DNA from: Tetrahymena thermophila SB210
Taxonomy: Eukaryota > Ciliophora > Oligohymenophorea > Hymenostomatida > Tetrahymenidae
Direction: 5' to 3'
Length of the DNA stretch: 64,000 nt
Assembly: GCF_000189635.1 (NCBI RefSeq)
Contig: NW_002476197.1
Location: 1-64,000, forward strand
Position numbers and translations under genes: made by a program. The notes below the pieces were generated by a model that saw nothing but the letters and a program-made list of their open reading frames with translations, had not been told where the DNA came from and searched no databases. Shown here in pieces: positions 1 to 16,837 of this stretch. Positions within the stretch are counted from its first letter, which is position 1, and every line of letters begins with the position of its first letter.

Positions 1-136
1 TATAATTATATACAACTAAACAAGAAATGAGGTTTGATATTATTTTGCTAAATTAAATTTGAATTAATCTATTTTACTTAAATACATATTTATAATTATA
101 TATAGTAGAGTTAACTTTGTGAAAGGCGACATAAAT

Positions 137-4081
<3,945 letters not shown>

Positions 4082-4425
4082 AATTAGAATAATGAAAAAA
4101 TAGCATATTTTTTTATATAAAATCTTTCAAAGATTCAGTTATAAGTTTTAATAATTTCAAAAATTTTGTTTTTTCTATAAAAACAACTTTCAATAAAATT
4201 ATCTATTTGTAATTGACTGAATTATTTGTTTATTTTGTTTGTTTGCTTGATAAATTTTAACTCAAATGATTATTTTAAATTGATAAATCTTTGAAAATAA
4301 TAAAGCTATTTGAAAATCTTTTTAAAATTAACAATCCAATATCTTTTTTTATTCACAATATTGTTATTAACTGGAAATTAAACTTAATTATTTAAATTAA
4401 TTAATTTTGAGGGCAATCAATACTA
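4082..4425. other. intergenic spacer between the helicase and coiled-coil genes
   Basis: AT-rich spacer between two genes on the same strand. It should hold the helicase 3' UTR and the promoter of the next gene, but no specific motif can be named. Confidence 0.6.
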
Positions 4426-7077
4426 ATGAAAAAGCAAAACGAGAGTAGTAGCTCTTAAATTCAAAGAGAGGGAAAGGTTAAGTTGGGGTTTGTTATTTCA
4501 AATACTCCATAAAATAATTTAAATACTGTAGTTAAAAAGAAAGAGAAATCTATGTCACCTTAATCATAAAATTTAAATACATTAAATTAAGTTGGATAGA
4601 TTGAAAGCTAGTAAACAGTATAAGCCAAAGTTTAAAAAACAGAAAAATAGTATATTTCTAAGCTAGAAACTCAATTGAAAGTTTAAAATAAAAAGAAAAA
4701 TGATTTAGTCGATAGCAATCATAATTTAGAATATCTATTGAAGCTTTAAGATTAAAAACTGTAAACATATATTGAAGAAATTAAGTAATTAAGAAATTAC
4801 AATGAGCAGCTTTTTAAAGAGAATAAGCAGCTACACCTCAAAGTTGAAGGGTTCGCTTAAGAAAGGAATAATTTATTAGCAGATAACAAACTTCTTAAAG
4901 AAACTGTGAAAAAATTAGAAATTAGACTTTCTCTTATTGTTCGTCCTACACAAAGAAAGAATATTTTAAAAACAATATCTGATTTTTCAAGAGAAAATCA
5001 ATATGTTGATGCAACCTTACTTTAAAATGAATAAACAATTTAGTAGTACGCTTCAAATTATTAATCAAACAAAGAAAATGATAATTTATATTAGAGCAGA
5101 AGCAATAGCCCAAGATTGTAAGAAAATAACTTTTTTGAAGGTAATATTAACAACTTGCAAAGAGAGTCATTAAGCAATTTGCATTAGAGAAATTTAAGTA
5201 ACAATAGCTTAAATCAATAAAAAACTAAGACAAATACCTTTACGTGTTCTTAAACTGGCAATAACTACAATTAGAACAATGCATCAATTTAAGGAGGTTC
5301 TTCTTCATCCAATTCTAGAACTTAGCTTAATATTTTTCCTTAAAGCTAATAATATGTTAGTTAAATGAATTCAAACAGAAGCAGTCAATAATTTTCTTAA
5401 GTACAATAAAACAGTGCTCATTTTAACAATCAAACTAATAACTCAAACTCACTTTTATAGACAGCAAACCTTAAGACAGAATAAACAAACTAAGAACAGT
5501 ATTTAAAAAAATTACAGGAACAAATAAAAGTACTAGAAGATGAAAGAGAAACTTACCAATATGAAATAAAATTATTAAACTAAGCTTTAACTAAAGATTC
5601 AAGTAATGAATAAATGTAAAAGCTTATTAAAGATTTAGTTGAGAGTAAACAGCGTATTAGCTAATTCACTAAAAACTAAACTTTTTTAGAAGAAAAAATC
5701 ACTTAATTTGAAAAATTAATTGATTAATACACTCACCACAATCCTTTTGAAATGGACAGAGCGAGCTTAGAAAGAAAAAATATATTTTTAATTTAAGAAA
5801 ATTAAAATTATGCAGAAACCATTCAAAAACTTGAAGAAGAAATTAAACTTTTAAAAAGCAGCAATAATCGTTCACTTTAAATTTAGTAATTAGAAGCAGA
5901 CAAACTTTCAGGTAGTAACTACAATTATTTAACAACAAATTCGAGTGGAAGAGATATTAGAAGGTAAATGAAGGAAAACTAATCTCCTTTAAGTAATAGG
6001 AGTTTGAGTGGAAGCCTATCTTAAAGTCCTCATCATTCTTCAGGAACTCTATAAGCAGGTTCAAAATCAGAAAAATTAACTCTCGCTGCATCTATCAAAA
6101 ACCAAAAAATTAACAGCAAAGGTAAGAATGCTCTCTAAAATTGTTGTAAAGATGTAAAACGCCTAGGAAGCAAAACAAAAACTTCAGATAAATATAATAT
6201 AAACTATAAAAGTAGCAACAATGGTGCAAATTATGACCTTGATGAAACTCGTAGACTTCTTTAGGTTGAAAAGTAAAAAAACCAGCTTCTTTCTAAAATG
6301 CTGGAAGAAGAATAAGAAAAAACTAGTGAATATCTGGTTTACAAAGAGGAAATCGATTTCTATCATCAAAAAAATAAATAGTTACAAAATGATATACTAT
6401 TACTTTAAAGCTAGCTCAATTAAATATAGCTATCAAACTTATCAATTAAAGTACCTATGTAATAAACTTAAATCTAAGAAGCTAATTCTCCGAGGTAAGT
6501 ATCTATGTCTCCTCGATAGTAAATAAAAAGAATTTGTAATACCTAGCAACCTATTTAAGGTAACATCAAGAGACCTTAATCACCTAATCAATCTCAAGGT
6601 AATTTGAATTATGAACCAAGATCTCCAAGTCAATCTTGTAAATCTGCTCGAAGAAATACTCAATAAACAGATGGTTATTCTAGTGATGAAGAAGGAGTGA
6701 GAAAATGTAGAGTTCCTGGAATAGCAGCTGGAATGAGTAAAGGTAAAAACAACTATAATAAAAGAGGAGGAGGAAACGAAGAATAGAGTGATTAAATATT
6801 AGCATTTATGTAAATAGAAAAAGAACTTAATTAAGAATTATAAAAAAAAGAAAAATAAATAGAAAATATCATAAACTCAAGAAATTTAATGTAAAAAACG
6901 CTAGGAGATTAGATAATAATTATTAAAAATCAAAATAAATAATTAAACGAGCAAACCCGTGACTTAGAAAACCAAATAATTATATTAAATGAGGAAGTAA
7001 AATCTTTAAGAGTATTAGTAAAGAGAGCTGAAAAGAAAAATTTAATTGGAAACGATTTTATTCCAAATAACGATTGA
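4426..7077 (+). CDS. Q/N-rich coiled-coil protein, unknown function
   Basis: A single-exon frame of 883 aa ending in TGA; every internal TAA/TAG falls in frame as Gln. I do not recognise a family. Heptad-like Glu/Lys/Leu/Gln stretches predict coiled coil at about residues 55-190, 350-500, 605-660 and 785-880. They are separated by Asn/Ser/Gln-rich low-complexity linkers (about 200-350 and 510-620) with several SP and SPR sites near residues 500-540 and 680-740. There is no signal peptide or membrane segment. This architecture is common for ciliate cytoskeletal, basal-body or scaffold proteins, but that role is inference. A short standard-code frame at 6221-6526 is a shadow. Confidence is high that it is coding and nil for function. 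Confidence 0.85.
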
Positions 7078-7782
7078 ATAAAAAAAAACAAAATACTACA
7101 AAAAAAACATTAATAAAGTAAATTTATAAAAATTTATCAATTTTTGTTTGCAAAAAATAAAAAATATCGTTTTAATTTTAAAAGTAGATTAATTAATTTT
7201 ACTTAAAATATTTATTATTTAAATTAATTTTTTAAATTAAACTCAACCTTACACTTTTAACTTATAAAATATGATGCATGTTGACACAAATACTCTTAAA
7301 TTGCTTTAAAAAAGCTCTTAATATAATATTAACTGACTAAAACCACAAAATAAAGAGCAATCTATCACACAACTTAAACAAAAAAATCAATAATTTGAAG
7401 TGTGCAGCATTATATTAGCAAATAAGATTCTATTTTTTATTTACTTCTGTTAAAAAATAAAAATTATTATTTTAATTTTCTTAATTTATACACATTATAT
7501 TTATTATTTAAATTAAAATTTGCAATTATATTATTTTAATTAACTAAATTTATATATACTAAAACGCAGTTAAGCTAGTTTAAAACCATTTTATAGAAGA
7601 TTAGATTTCTAAACACCACAAAATACACAGAAGTAGATAATTCATTTTGATAAAAATTGATTTTATTATCAATGACTTTTTAATTAATTATAGCTACACA
7701 GTAAGTATTTAGTGATGTGTGCATGAATGAATGAATGTATGGTAAGAAGAATTAAACATAAATTTTATTTTGTCTATTTTTC
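7078..7782. other. convergent intergenic region
   Basis: About 700 nt of AT-rich sequence between two converging genes, so both 3' UTRs must lie here. It includes a short (GAAT)n run near 7725. I see no frame of useful length and no RNA gene. Confidence 0.6.
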
Positions 7783-8678
7783 TCATCTAGCCCATTCGTT
7801 AATTTCCTTATCGAGTTGAGTATGTTCGGCCATGTATTATTCGTGGAATTCTTCATAAGTATCCATACCAGCAGGGAAATTAAGTCCCTTAACATATTCT
7901 TAAACTTTGAAAAGTCTGTGTTCTAAATTTCTTTAGTTTTAACCTGTTTATCTTGTCATTTCTTGGCCCAAACACAACAAAAGGAATTCAGGTTCACACT
8001 ATTTTACATTATCATAATTTAAAGATTACTTAATATTATTTTTTCAAAGCAAATTTCAAAACAAATTTATTATTCAGCAAATATTTTGTGTTTTTAATCT
8101 TTCATAATAATTACAATTATCGAATTTTAAAACAATTTTATATGAAAGTTATACTTTTAATAATTTAACTTATATTTCTACCAATATTGACTAATTACTT
8201 TTTATTTTTTGTTGAAATAATTATAAAAAATAAATATTTTCATACTCTAACGGCGAAGTAACCCTTAGCTTAGGGAGCTTTATCTATATCGATTTTGACA
8301 AATTCATATTCAAGATGAGTATCAGAAAGCTTGTCGAAATCTTTATCAGCCTATTCACAACTAAATATAAAATAGAATTAATTATGCTCATTAATTAATA
8401 ATAATTCTTTCATTCTTAATCTCTTAAAAAACGCTTATGAAATAAAATTTTCTATTTTTTAAACTATTTTAGTATTAAATGAAATGAGATTATAAATAAA
8501 CAATCTACAGAGGATTCCAGTCAGCACGGAAATATAAACAAGCGAGCTTGGGTTTAAGAGTATCAATATATGTCTTAGCAGCCTTAAAATCATTGAAAGA
8601 ACGTACTCTTGAAAATTATGCGTTTAAAGCTTAATTTAATTTTAAAACCTTAGAAGCGGATTTGCTAATATTGATCAT
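7783..8678 (-). CDS. mitochondrial-type thioredoxin-fold protein without the CxxC motif
   Basis: Three exons on the minus strand (8678-8509, 8360-8246, 7998-7783) join in phase to 166 aa. The N-terminus (MINISKSASKVLKLNQ, then QFSRVRSF) is basic and hydroxylated without acids, like a mitochondrial presequence. It is followed by a thioredoxin-like beta-alpha-beta core: LACLYFRADWNPLC at the usual active-site position, then YEFVKIDIDKAPQAKGYFAVR, which matches the FVKVDVDENP...YGVR pattern of thioredoxins. The redox pair WCGPC is replaced by WNPLC, leaving only one Cys, and the cis-Pro segment is CEPEF. The C-terminus is helical and charged, ending NEWAR. I infer a structural mitochondrial protein rather than an active reductase; a divergent subunit of a ciliate respiratory complex is possible. 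Confidence 0.75.
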
Positions 8679-9673
8679 TTTATACTTTCTTTCACTATTA
8701 AATCTAAAATAAATTCTTATTTTAATTTGATTAATTTTTGATTCTCCCTTGATAATCTTCTTAATAAAGAATGATATACTTTTTATTTTATTTTCTTATA
8801 TCTATATTGATTAATATATAGATAGATCTATCATTTATTCATAAAATATCTAAATGATATTTCTTATAAAGTCATTCTTTCTTTCTTTCATTCATTCAAT
8901 CAATCAATCAATCTTAAATACAAACAAACATATAAATTTTCATTTTCTAAATCTATAAAGTGTTTTCATTTTTAAAATCTTTAACAAAGAAAATAAATAA
9001 ACTATTTTGAAATATTCAATACAAAAAAATATGAAATGTTATAATTTAGTTAGATAAAATGTTTGTTCTTTTTCTGGAAAATAAAAAAATTATTTTGTAA
9101 TAAATTTTCTTTTTAAAAAAGTTAAAAATAATATTAGATTTAAAGCATTTTCCCATTTTTTTTATTTAAAAAGTAAATATATCTATCTATTGATAAATTA
9201 GATTAAATCAGTTTTATTTAGAAAATATTTTTTGTCTAAATTTTTAATTGATTGCAATAAATTTTTTAACTTAAAGCTTTTGAAAAATAAATTTATAAAA
9301 TTAATAATCATTTTTAAGTTAAATTTTAATTTAATTTTGCTTTTTTCATTTTAAAAAGTAAAGAAAAATTTAAATAACTAGTGAACTTTGTCAATTATAA
9401 AAATCTGTTATTTTAAAAAAATTGCAATTAAAACTTTTTACAATTTATTAAAATCTAAGCATTTTATTTGTTACAAAATTGTTGGAACTCTGTTCAGGAT
9501 ATTAAGATTTGATTTTTAGCATTTAAAATTGATAAAAATTTTTATTGTGAATTATATTTTATAATTATTTTATTTAAATTTATTATATCAGTTATAGAAG
9601 TTCTATAAATTTTATAATATTAATTATTTTAACAAAAAAAAACAAATATTTTTTTAGTTTGTATTCTTTTTTT
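8679..9673. other. AT-rich intergenic region
   Basis: About 1 kb of very AT-rich sequence upstream of the thioredoxin-like gene and downstream of VPS11. Apart from the tetranucleotide repeats at 8872-8913 I see nothing in it. Confidence 0.6.
8872..8913. repeat. tetranucleotide microsatellite tract
   Basis: Consecutive CTTT, CATT and CAAT units (CAAT four times) form a degenerate tetranucleotide repeat in the spacer. Slippage-prone; no function is implied. Confidence 0.9.
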
Positions 9674-12600
9674 TCAAAAATTATTTGAAGCAGAGTTATT
9701 TTTGCCATTTAATATTGATTGACTAAAGAGCCCTTTTCCTAAATATGATGCTATTGTATCGAATTTATTTTCTTTTCTGCTTATATTTTCTAGGAATTAA
9801 GTTGAATCACTAGCCTTTTCGTCAAATCCTTCTTTTCTATTTAGGATAGGCTTGAAATTATCAGCACATTTTTCACATTCTTTTTGTGCAGAATCACCAT
9901 GTAAACATTAATCATGATAGCTGTGGCCACACATGAAATGAACACGAGTACCTGATAAGTCATTTGTACATTCTTAGCATTACTTTTGACTGAAAATCTG
10001 TTATTAAATTAAAAATTTATATTTAATTATCAATAATAGTAAAAAAAATACTTTTGCTTAAGTCTTAAGTTTCATGTACTCTTCTCTGTCTTGATTAGCT
10101 TCTTTGGTTTTTTCTTCAACAACCTACTTGTCTTTTTCTATTTAGTTTCTATCTTCTTGAAGCTTTTAAATAAAGAAATCCTTTACAATTTTAAATTCAA
10201 CATTTTTATTTTTAGCTAGGATATTCAAGACCAATAAGGGAGACAGAGTGTTTAAGTTTTAGATATTTTATAGAATCTTTTAAAGCTTTTGTTCTGTTTG
10301 TTCTTTTTAATCTTTAGTAAATCTATCAGGGTGAGTGAAGTATTTTAAAGCCTTATTTTAAGAAAATATATTTATTCATCATATTTGTTAAGTTATTTTA
10401 ATTATTTTACTTAAACCCATAGATTTGTTTCCTCTTTATTATCCTTGCAAGTTTCAATAATTTTATCTCCTTGATTTGTCATAATATAAAAGTTAAGGAG
10501 TTCTTCTTTTAATCTCATTTCATTGTAGAGATGGATGATACCAGGTTCGAAATTATACATTTTAAAGAGAACTAACAAGTGATTTTTATCATACTTTTAG
10601 GCAAATTGAGAGTTTTTGAGCAAATCTTTAATGTATTATTCCTTTTCTTGTTTAACAGTTAGACCTTTCGAATTTTTGCTTTTAAATAGTAGATATAATT
10701 AATTACATTCAATTTTATTAAATATTAAACCTTAATTCTAAGCTTTATTTCTTGCTTTCCAAATGGTACTTTTCAAGATAGAATTCAAAAAGTCTATGCA
10801 AAAGGGCTTTCTGATTATCAAAGAAATCAATGTAATCTGTTAAAAACTTCAAATACCTTTCCAAGTACTCATCTTTACCGTTTACAAAAATATGGAAATA
10901 TTTATCTGGTTCATTTAACAAATCATTGTAGATTTAAGGAATGTGACTTTCCTTCAAACCAAAATAATCTAGAGCGGCTTTTTACTCAATAGAAATATTG
11001 ATCTTTTAGTTAGATGATGCATTTTATTATTATTTATCATAACCTTTTCTAAGACTACGAAGCATAACTATTTTTTGAATTAATTCCAAACACTTTTCAG
11101 AACAATTTTTCATAAGCACTTAACCAAATTCAATGATAAACATTTCCTTTTTGTTTAACTCTACCTTGGTTCTAATATAATTGATAGCCTTTTCAGTCTA
11201 TTGAGATTATCCTTCTTGTTCCATTTCTAAAAGAATTTCTATGTATTATTCATACTAGTCCTTTTACTCAGCTAAACGTAGAGCAAGGTCATTTTTTTTA
11301 GCTTCTCTGCAAACCTTTTTAAAAATTTAATTATCTTTAATTCCCCTAATCAAAAAATACCTTAATTGCAGTTTCAATATCAAATAACTCAACATCATAT
11401 TATTTAGAGTCTTTTTTGTTTGTTAAAAATTTGTCCAGCTCATCAATTTTCTTTTACTTTACAAAACAGTTTAACAATAAGGCAGTGTGGTGCTTGTCTG
11501 CTTTTTATTTATCATGCACTTCTTGTAAATATTAAATTAAATATTCTATGTGAGCAACATCAAGGAATTTTCTAATAATATATGAGGGCTCGATATGACC
11601 GATAGTTTAAATATATTTCTTAATTGCTTCATTATAATCACTCTATTTATTACATAAATATAAAAATTAAATAAAAACTCATTAAAACTAAATACCTTAG
11701 TGTATAAATTGTCACCATGCAATCTTGAGATTTCTGCTAAGAGGGCAGGATCTGAATCTTGATTTTTAGCAAATTTGTATGCAACATCAAATTAGGATCT
11801 TTTAAAGAAATATTCGATCTTGTAAGCATTTTCTTTTTCTTTCAATCTAATGAGTTTCTTTTATCTGTTGATACCTTAAATTAAATGTATATATTCTTTA
11901 GATGAGGAAATAACTTGGACTGATTTGTAAGCTACTTTATGTGCAATATATCTAAATTAATTTAAAAATCAATAATTAATTTAAAAATAATTAGATAAGA
12001 ATTAATCAAATTACTAGTTAAGAGTATCCAAAATAATTATTTAGGAATCTTCACCTTATTTTGAGAGAATGATCAAATAATTTGTAGAATGGGATTTTAT
12101 GAGCTAAACAAAAATAAATTTTATTTTATTTAAGTTTAATCATTTAAAAGATTTTACTTATTTTTCATATTTTTCATCTTCAAGTCTGATATCATTCTAA
12201 TTTAAGTGCTTGTTTATGTCAAATTCTATAACAACAGAAGGGTTTGCTTTAGTGCAACCAATCAAAGTGCCTTTGCTAGTTATATCAAATAAGCTTCCTT
12301 TGTTTAAAATATTAAAAGTGATTAATATTTATAAAAAAAATATCATTATATCTTTTGTTTTGAATAAAATTTGCTTTCTGATAAGAGAAAACCTAATTAA
12401 ATTAAATATTTTTTTATTTATTAAACAGCAATTATCTTTTGAATTTCAAATCTTTTACCTCCTGATACACTGAGAGCTACCTTTTTATTGCATTTTTACC
12501 AACATTATATGGCATCATCAGTAGTTATGAATAAGTTTAAGTTTCCATCTAAACGAGAAAAGAATAATTATCTAATTGGTGAATTATGAGGTTTCAAAGT

Positions 12601-13275
12601 TAAGTCTTTGTATGCAAAATTTCCCTTATCTTATTTTGATTAATAAATGATAACGCTGCCATCATTAAAACCTAGAGCAATACCTTGCATATCTTCAGTA
12701 ATGCAAAAGGCATTGCAATCTTTCATTAATGCATCCTTACTTGCAAGCATTGTATATTTTGGGGCTATTATTGATCAATAAAATAAAGAACATTAATTTT
12801 AAATAAAAAATTATTTTAGAATAAAAAAACATATTTAAGCACTCTCTTTTTTTTAATTAATTTTAATTTTAAATTGAGAACTTTTAAAGAATATTTTACT
12901 TTTCATCAAAGCTTTGTCCTTAATATTAGTATCATAAAACTTTAATTGTGACTAGGCATTTTATTCTGAATCTAAACCATGAGCTATCAAATAATTCTTG
13001 GCACTATAAATTGAAAAAAGTTATCCTTAAAATGGAACAAATGTATCAGGCTGATTTCCATCTTCATATATAATCACTTATTTACTTTTTTTTGAAGCTA
13101 AATAAAGTTTTTGATTAATATATTCTATTTTAGAAATTTCATCTTCCTATATCAAAGGTTAAAGAATAGGCTTGTTTTTATCTTCAAATTCTTTTTCATC
13201 AAAGAATGTGAATTTCTTTAACTATTCTTATTTCGGCTTATTCTAATTCGATTACTACTAGGCTTAATTTTGCAT
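9674..13275 (-). CDS. VPS11: VPS11, HOPS/CORVET core subunit with C-terminal RING-like finger
   Basis: Scaffold subunit of the HOPS and CORVET tethering complexes, acting in fusion at endosomes, lysosomes, vacuoles and, in ciliates, food vacuoles or secretory organelles. The ATG at 13275 starts a Gln-rich leader and then KKFTFFDEKEF, matching the conserved N-terminal (R)RFVFFDK of VPS11. An N-terminal beta-propeller-like half (exons down to ~12.0 kb) precedes a helical clathrin-repeat-like half. The C-terminus has CQEC, then VHFMCGHSYHDQC and CEKC, which is the VPS11 RING-H2-like finger. It ends at TGA 9674-9676. There are several short introns (for example around 12.8, 12.35, 11.97, 11.67, 11.34, 10.70, 10.39 and 10.02 kb); I did not fix all joins. 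The upstream neighbour is divergent. Confidence 0.88.
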
Positions 13276-14052
13276 TTTTTATCTCTAAAATTGCCTGCTT
13301 TATTCTTTCTTTACAACTATAAATACTTTATCTTTTGTAAGAAGCTATTTGAAATCAAAAACTTTTAATTAGATAATAATTATTTAATAAAGTAATGCTT
13401 ATAAAATAAATAATTACTCAAGTTTTGCGTGGATATCAAAAATTAAATCTTAATAATGAAGAATATCTAAAATTGGAATAGATTAAATTATTTTTTTGTA
13501 AAATAGTATGAAGCTCCTCATAAATCAAAACAATTTTTAAGACTAATTTCCTTTGTTTTAAAATAAAATAAAATATTTTTTATTATAATTTTTAATTTGT
13601 TTTTAAATTTAATGTTGTAAAAATAATTAAAATAAAAATTTAATAATTTTCATTAATTTTTTATTAAATAATTGCATTAAAAAAATTTAAAACAATCAAT
13701 TAAATAGATAATATTTTATTTAAGAAAATAATTATTAGAATTTGAGTTTAAATCTATTTGTCATCATTCACTCATATTGTGATCTAATGTTCATTTAATC
13801 CACTTTTTTTTAGAATAAAATCTCATTTTAAATATCATAATAAATATGGAGATGATGTAATTAATGTTATGATTGTATAATATTAATGATTAATAATTAA
13901 CATACTCTCCAAAATTCTTAATTTATTAAAAAAATTATCTAGAAGCAATTTCATAATAACTAAATTAACTAAAAAAAATTAATAACTTGATTTAAATAAT
14001 CTAAAAGCTAAAACCTACGTCATTATTACTATCTCTAAAGTCGATATAAAAC
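13276..14052. other. divergent promoter region (VPS11 / MUL1-like)
   Basis: About 780 nt of extremely AT-rich DNA between two genes transcribed away from each other, so it must hold both promoters. No recognisable element is seen. Confidence 0.6.
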
Positions 14053-15276
14053 ATGGAAATTATAGGGTATGGAGGTCTATTTATCTCCATGGGTGTAACA
14101 ATAGGACAATTTTTAAAGAATTATGGAATACTAAACTTAAAATACAAACGATTAGAACAATTGTAAGTTTCTACTCCTTAATAGCTAGTTGATGAAATAG
14201 AGAAGGAGTTATAGCAGAACTTAGTTGCTAGCAACTTAAGTTTTATTAGAAAAAATTAAGTCTTTATTGAAGGAGTTATATCCTCTAATCATCTTGTTAA
14301 GTCGATTCTCGTATAAGGCTTAGAGGTTTTGTATTCGCTTTTTTATCAAAAAGAGTTATTCACAAGGAGAGAATACTCAAAGAATGCTTTCTTTCCTTTG
14401 CTGCTTCCTGAAAGTGAAAAAAAGTTTGTTAAAATAGCATCAAATTTGTTTTTAAAGGACTACGAAAGTCCACAAGTATGTGATATATAAAAAAAACCTA
14501 ATACTAATATTTAAGGTAAATAAAACGATTATGTTTAAAATATTTATTAATTTATTAAAATAAACTATAGCTGCACTTGTATTACTTCAGATGAAAGCAA
14601 ACTTTGTTAAAAGAGGAATTTTTTCAAATATTATGCACTCTATAATAGATTTTACAAAGCTACTTTTGACCATTACATATTTAAAATTTAATTATCTCAG
14701 AAAAAAAGTAACAAGAATATTATTTATTTTTTATTTTTAAAAAATTATTTTAAATTGAATTTATAGGGAACACATGAAGGAACTTTAGATGTAGAGATGG
14801 GATTAAAAAATAACAGTCTTGTTACTATTTTTGGAGACATAATATATGATGTTAGAAATAAAAAGTTGGTTATGGAGAATCCTCTCTATATTTTAAAGGA
14901 TAAGGAATAACTGTTAAAACTACTATAAAAAAGATTGATGTAAAGAAGGATATTTATTCTTATTTTATCTATTCCTTTCTTAATTGGAGGGTTCATGTTT
15001 CTTAAAAAGCTGATAGAAGTTGTGTAAAAATACATTTAGATCAAAAGAGATAAATTAATTACTCATCTTAGAGAAAAAATGGATTTAATTGCTTAGGATA
15101 AAAATATAGGAGACAACTAAAAGTGTAACATATGTTATTCAAATTTAAGAAATATAATTCTAAAGCCTTGCTTACATATGTGTCTTTGCTACAGTTGCCT
15201 GAAAAGAATAAAGAAATAGGAGTGCCCAATTTGCAAAGCAGAGATCATAAGTTACATAGAGTTATTCCTTAAATGA
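14053..15276 (+). CDS. MUL1/MULAN-like membrane RING E3 ubiquitin ligase
   Basis: A single uninterrupted frame of 407 aa. An N-terminal membrane segment (YGGLFISMGVTIGQFL) is followed by a BAM/GIDE-like middle region, a second membrane segment (ILILSIPFLIGGFMFLKKL, about residues 295-315) and a C-terminal C3HC4 RING (CNIC, then PCLHMCLCYSC, then CPIC) ending YIELFLK. Two membrane spans around an intermembrane domain with a cytosolic C-terminal RING is the layout of MUL1/MAPL in the mitochondrial outer membrane, and of the plant SP1 proteins. It probably regulates mitochondrial proteins by ubiquitination. Apparent GT-AG introns at ~14.52 and ~14.70 kb were rejected because the frame stays open through them. 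The family call is good; the organelle is inference. Confidence 0.85.
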
Positions 15277-15816
15277 AATGCATTTTTCTTGTTAGTAATA
15301 TTTAGCTAAATTTAATAGGCATTACAAAAATTATAGATTTTTACATGTGAAGCAGGAAATATAAGCTAATAATTAATAGTAACAAAATTATTTTAAACTT
15401 AAGTGATTTCGGTAAATTGATAAAATGTAGATAAAATAATTATAATTTAATAAATTAGAAATTAATGGAATTATTTTATTTAAAATAAAAAATTATTAAA
15501 ATTAAATACTATACTAAAAACTACTCACTTATGTATTCATTACTTTATATTAAAATTTTATTTTTATATTGTATCTAATATATATGATCTTTTTGCCTCT
15601 TCTTTTAATCATTTTTAAATTTTTAATTGCAATTCTATCTACTCGTTTTTCTGTCTAAATTCTAAATAAGTGTTTCTATGTTTGTGTTTTAGTATTCACT
15701 TTAAGAGCTAGTTTTTGGTTTCTTATTATTATAATATAGCCAACCAATATCTATCTTTAACAGTATATAAATATCTTTTTCAATTAAAAAAATTATATAA
15801 ATCGCTAAAATTAAAA
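15277..15816. other. intergenic spacer
   Basis: 540 nt of AT-rich spacer with no frame or element I can support. It carries the 5' flank of the centrin-like gene. Confidence 0.55.
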
Positions 15817-16837
15817 ATGGATTCACAAGAAGATGACTCATAATAGGTAAAAATTTTTGTAAGGAATAAATAATTATATAAAAACCATACTGATTAAGGT
15901 TTACATGAGTGATGAAGAAGATGGGAATAAAACATAAAAGCAAAACTCTAGTCTGGAAGATTTCGTTTTTGAAAATAAGAGAGTTTTAAGGAGAAGAAAT
16001 TAGCAAAAAATGTAAGGATAAGATGAAAAGGTAGAGCTTTAATAAAATGAATAATAAAAACAAAGACAAAAAAATGGCAATAAAAAATAGTAAAAATAAA
16101 CATAAAAAATGGAGGAAGATATAAATTATATTGAGTAAGATGAGTAATAAAATAATAAAAATAAGCGTAATCAGTCTACTAGAAGCAAAAGCTCTACAAA
16201 AAAAAGTACTAAAAAGTAAGATATGATAGATGAGTAAGAGGAATTAGCGAATAGCAACAATAGCTATAAAAATGGAAAAGAGGAAGAGTAAGAAGAAAGT
16301 GGAAGGTAAATTTTTAATCAAAGCTTAAAATTGTAATAAAAATATACTAAAGTAATTATTAGGAAGATGAAGATAGCTCAGCTGAGGATGTGTTAAGTAA
16401 GCCAAAAAAATTAAAATAAATAAAGCAAGCTAAAGAAAATGAAAAGAAAAAAGAAAAAGCAAAAAATAAAAGTTAAAATGATAGAAAAAAGCAAAAAAGG
16501 AGTATTAATGAAAAGCTTTTAAACGAATATTCTGGTATCATATTTGATGCTCTTTAAGATATTCAAGAAAAAAAAATTACAGTAGTAAGCTTAAGAAAAG
16601 CAGCAAATAATCTTTAACTCACTAATATTTCAGATGAGCAAATTATAGTAAAATTTTATTATCATTTCTTAAAAAAATAATATTAATTTCTTAATTATTG
16701 AAAAAAATTAGGAAATGATTAATGTGATGAATGAGAATCTGTACAAAGAGGATGTTGATGAAAATCTTTTGATACATGAACTTAATAAAAATGACTTAGT
16801 TGAAATTATAAAAGAATCTAATTTTAAATTTAATTGA
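15817..16837 (+). CDS. charged protein with degenerate centrin-like EF-hand C-terminus
   Basis: Exons 15817-15846, 15899-16305, 16353-16647 and 16712-16837 join in phase to 285 aa. Residues 1-200 are a Lys/Gln/Glu/Ser low-complexity region with nuclear-localisation-like basic clusters. From about residue 205 the sequence aligns with the C-terminal EF-hand pair of centrin: IFDALQDIQEKKITVVSLRK, then NLQLTNISDEQIIEMINVMNE. These mirror centrin's [38 protein letters not shown]. The end, ELNKNDLVEIIKESNFKF, mirrors EEFLRIMKKTSLF. The calcium-binding loop acids are mostly gone, so calcium binding is doubtful. A role with centrin-type partners or in the nucleus is inference. A standard-code frame at 15701-15943 on the other strand is a shadow. 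Confidence 0.75.

Noticed and set aside
6221..6526. 101-aa standard-code frame on the plus strand.
   Set aside because: Shadow of the coiled-coil gene in another frame.
8872..8913. Tetranucleotide repeats considered as a CRISPR or telomere-like array.
   Set aside because: Units are contiguous 4-mers without spacers and are not the ciliate telomere repeat.
14514..14573. Apparent GT...AG intron in the MUL1-like gene.
   Set aside because: The frame is open straight through and the total length is a multiple of three, so removing it would break the frame.
14709..14767. Second apparent intron in the MUL1-like gene.
   Set aside because: Same reason: removal shifts the frame before the conserved C-terminal region.
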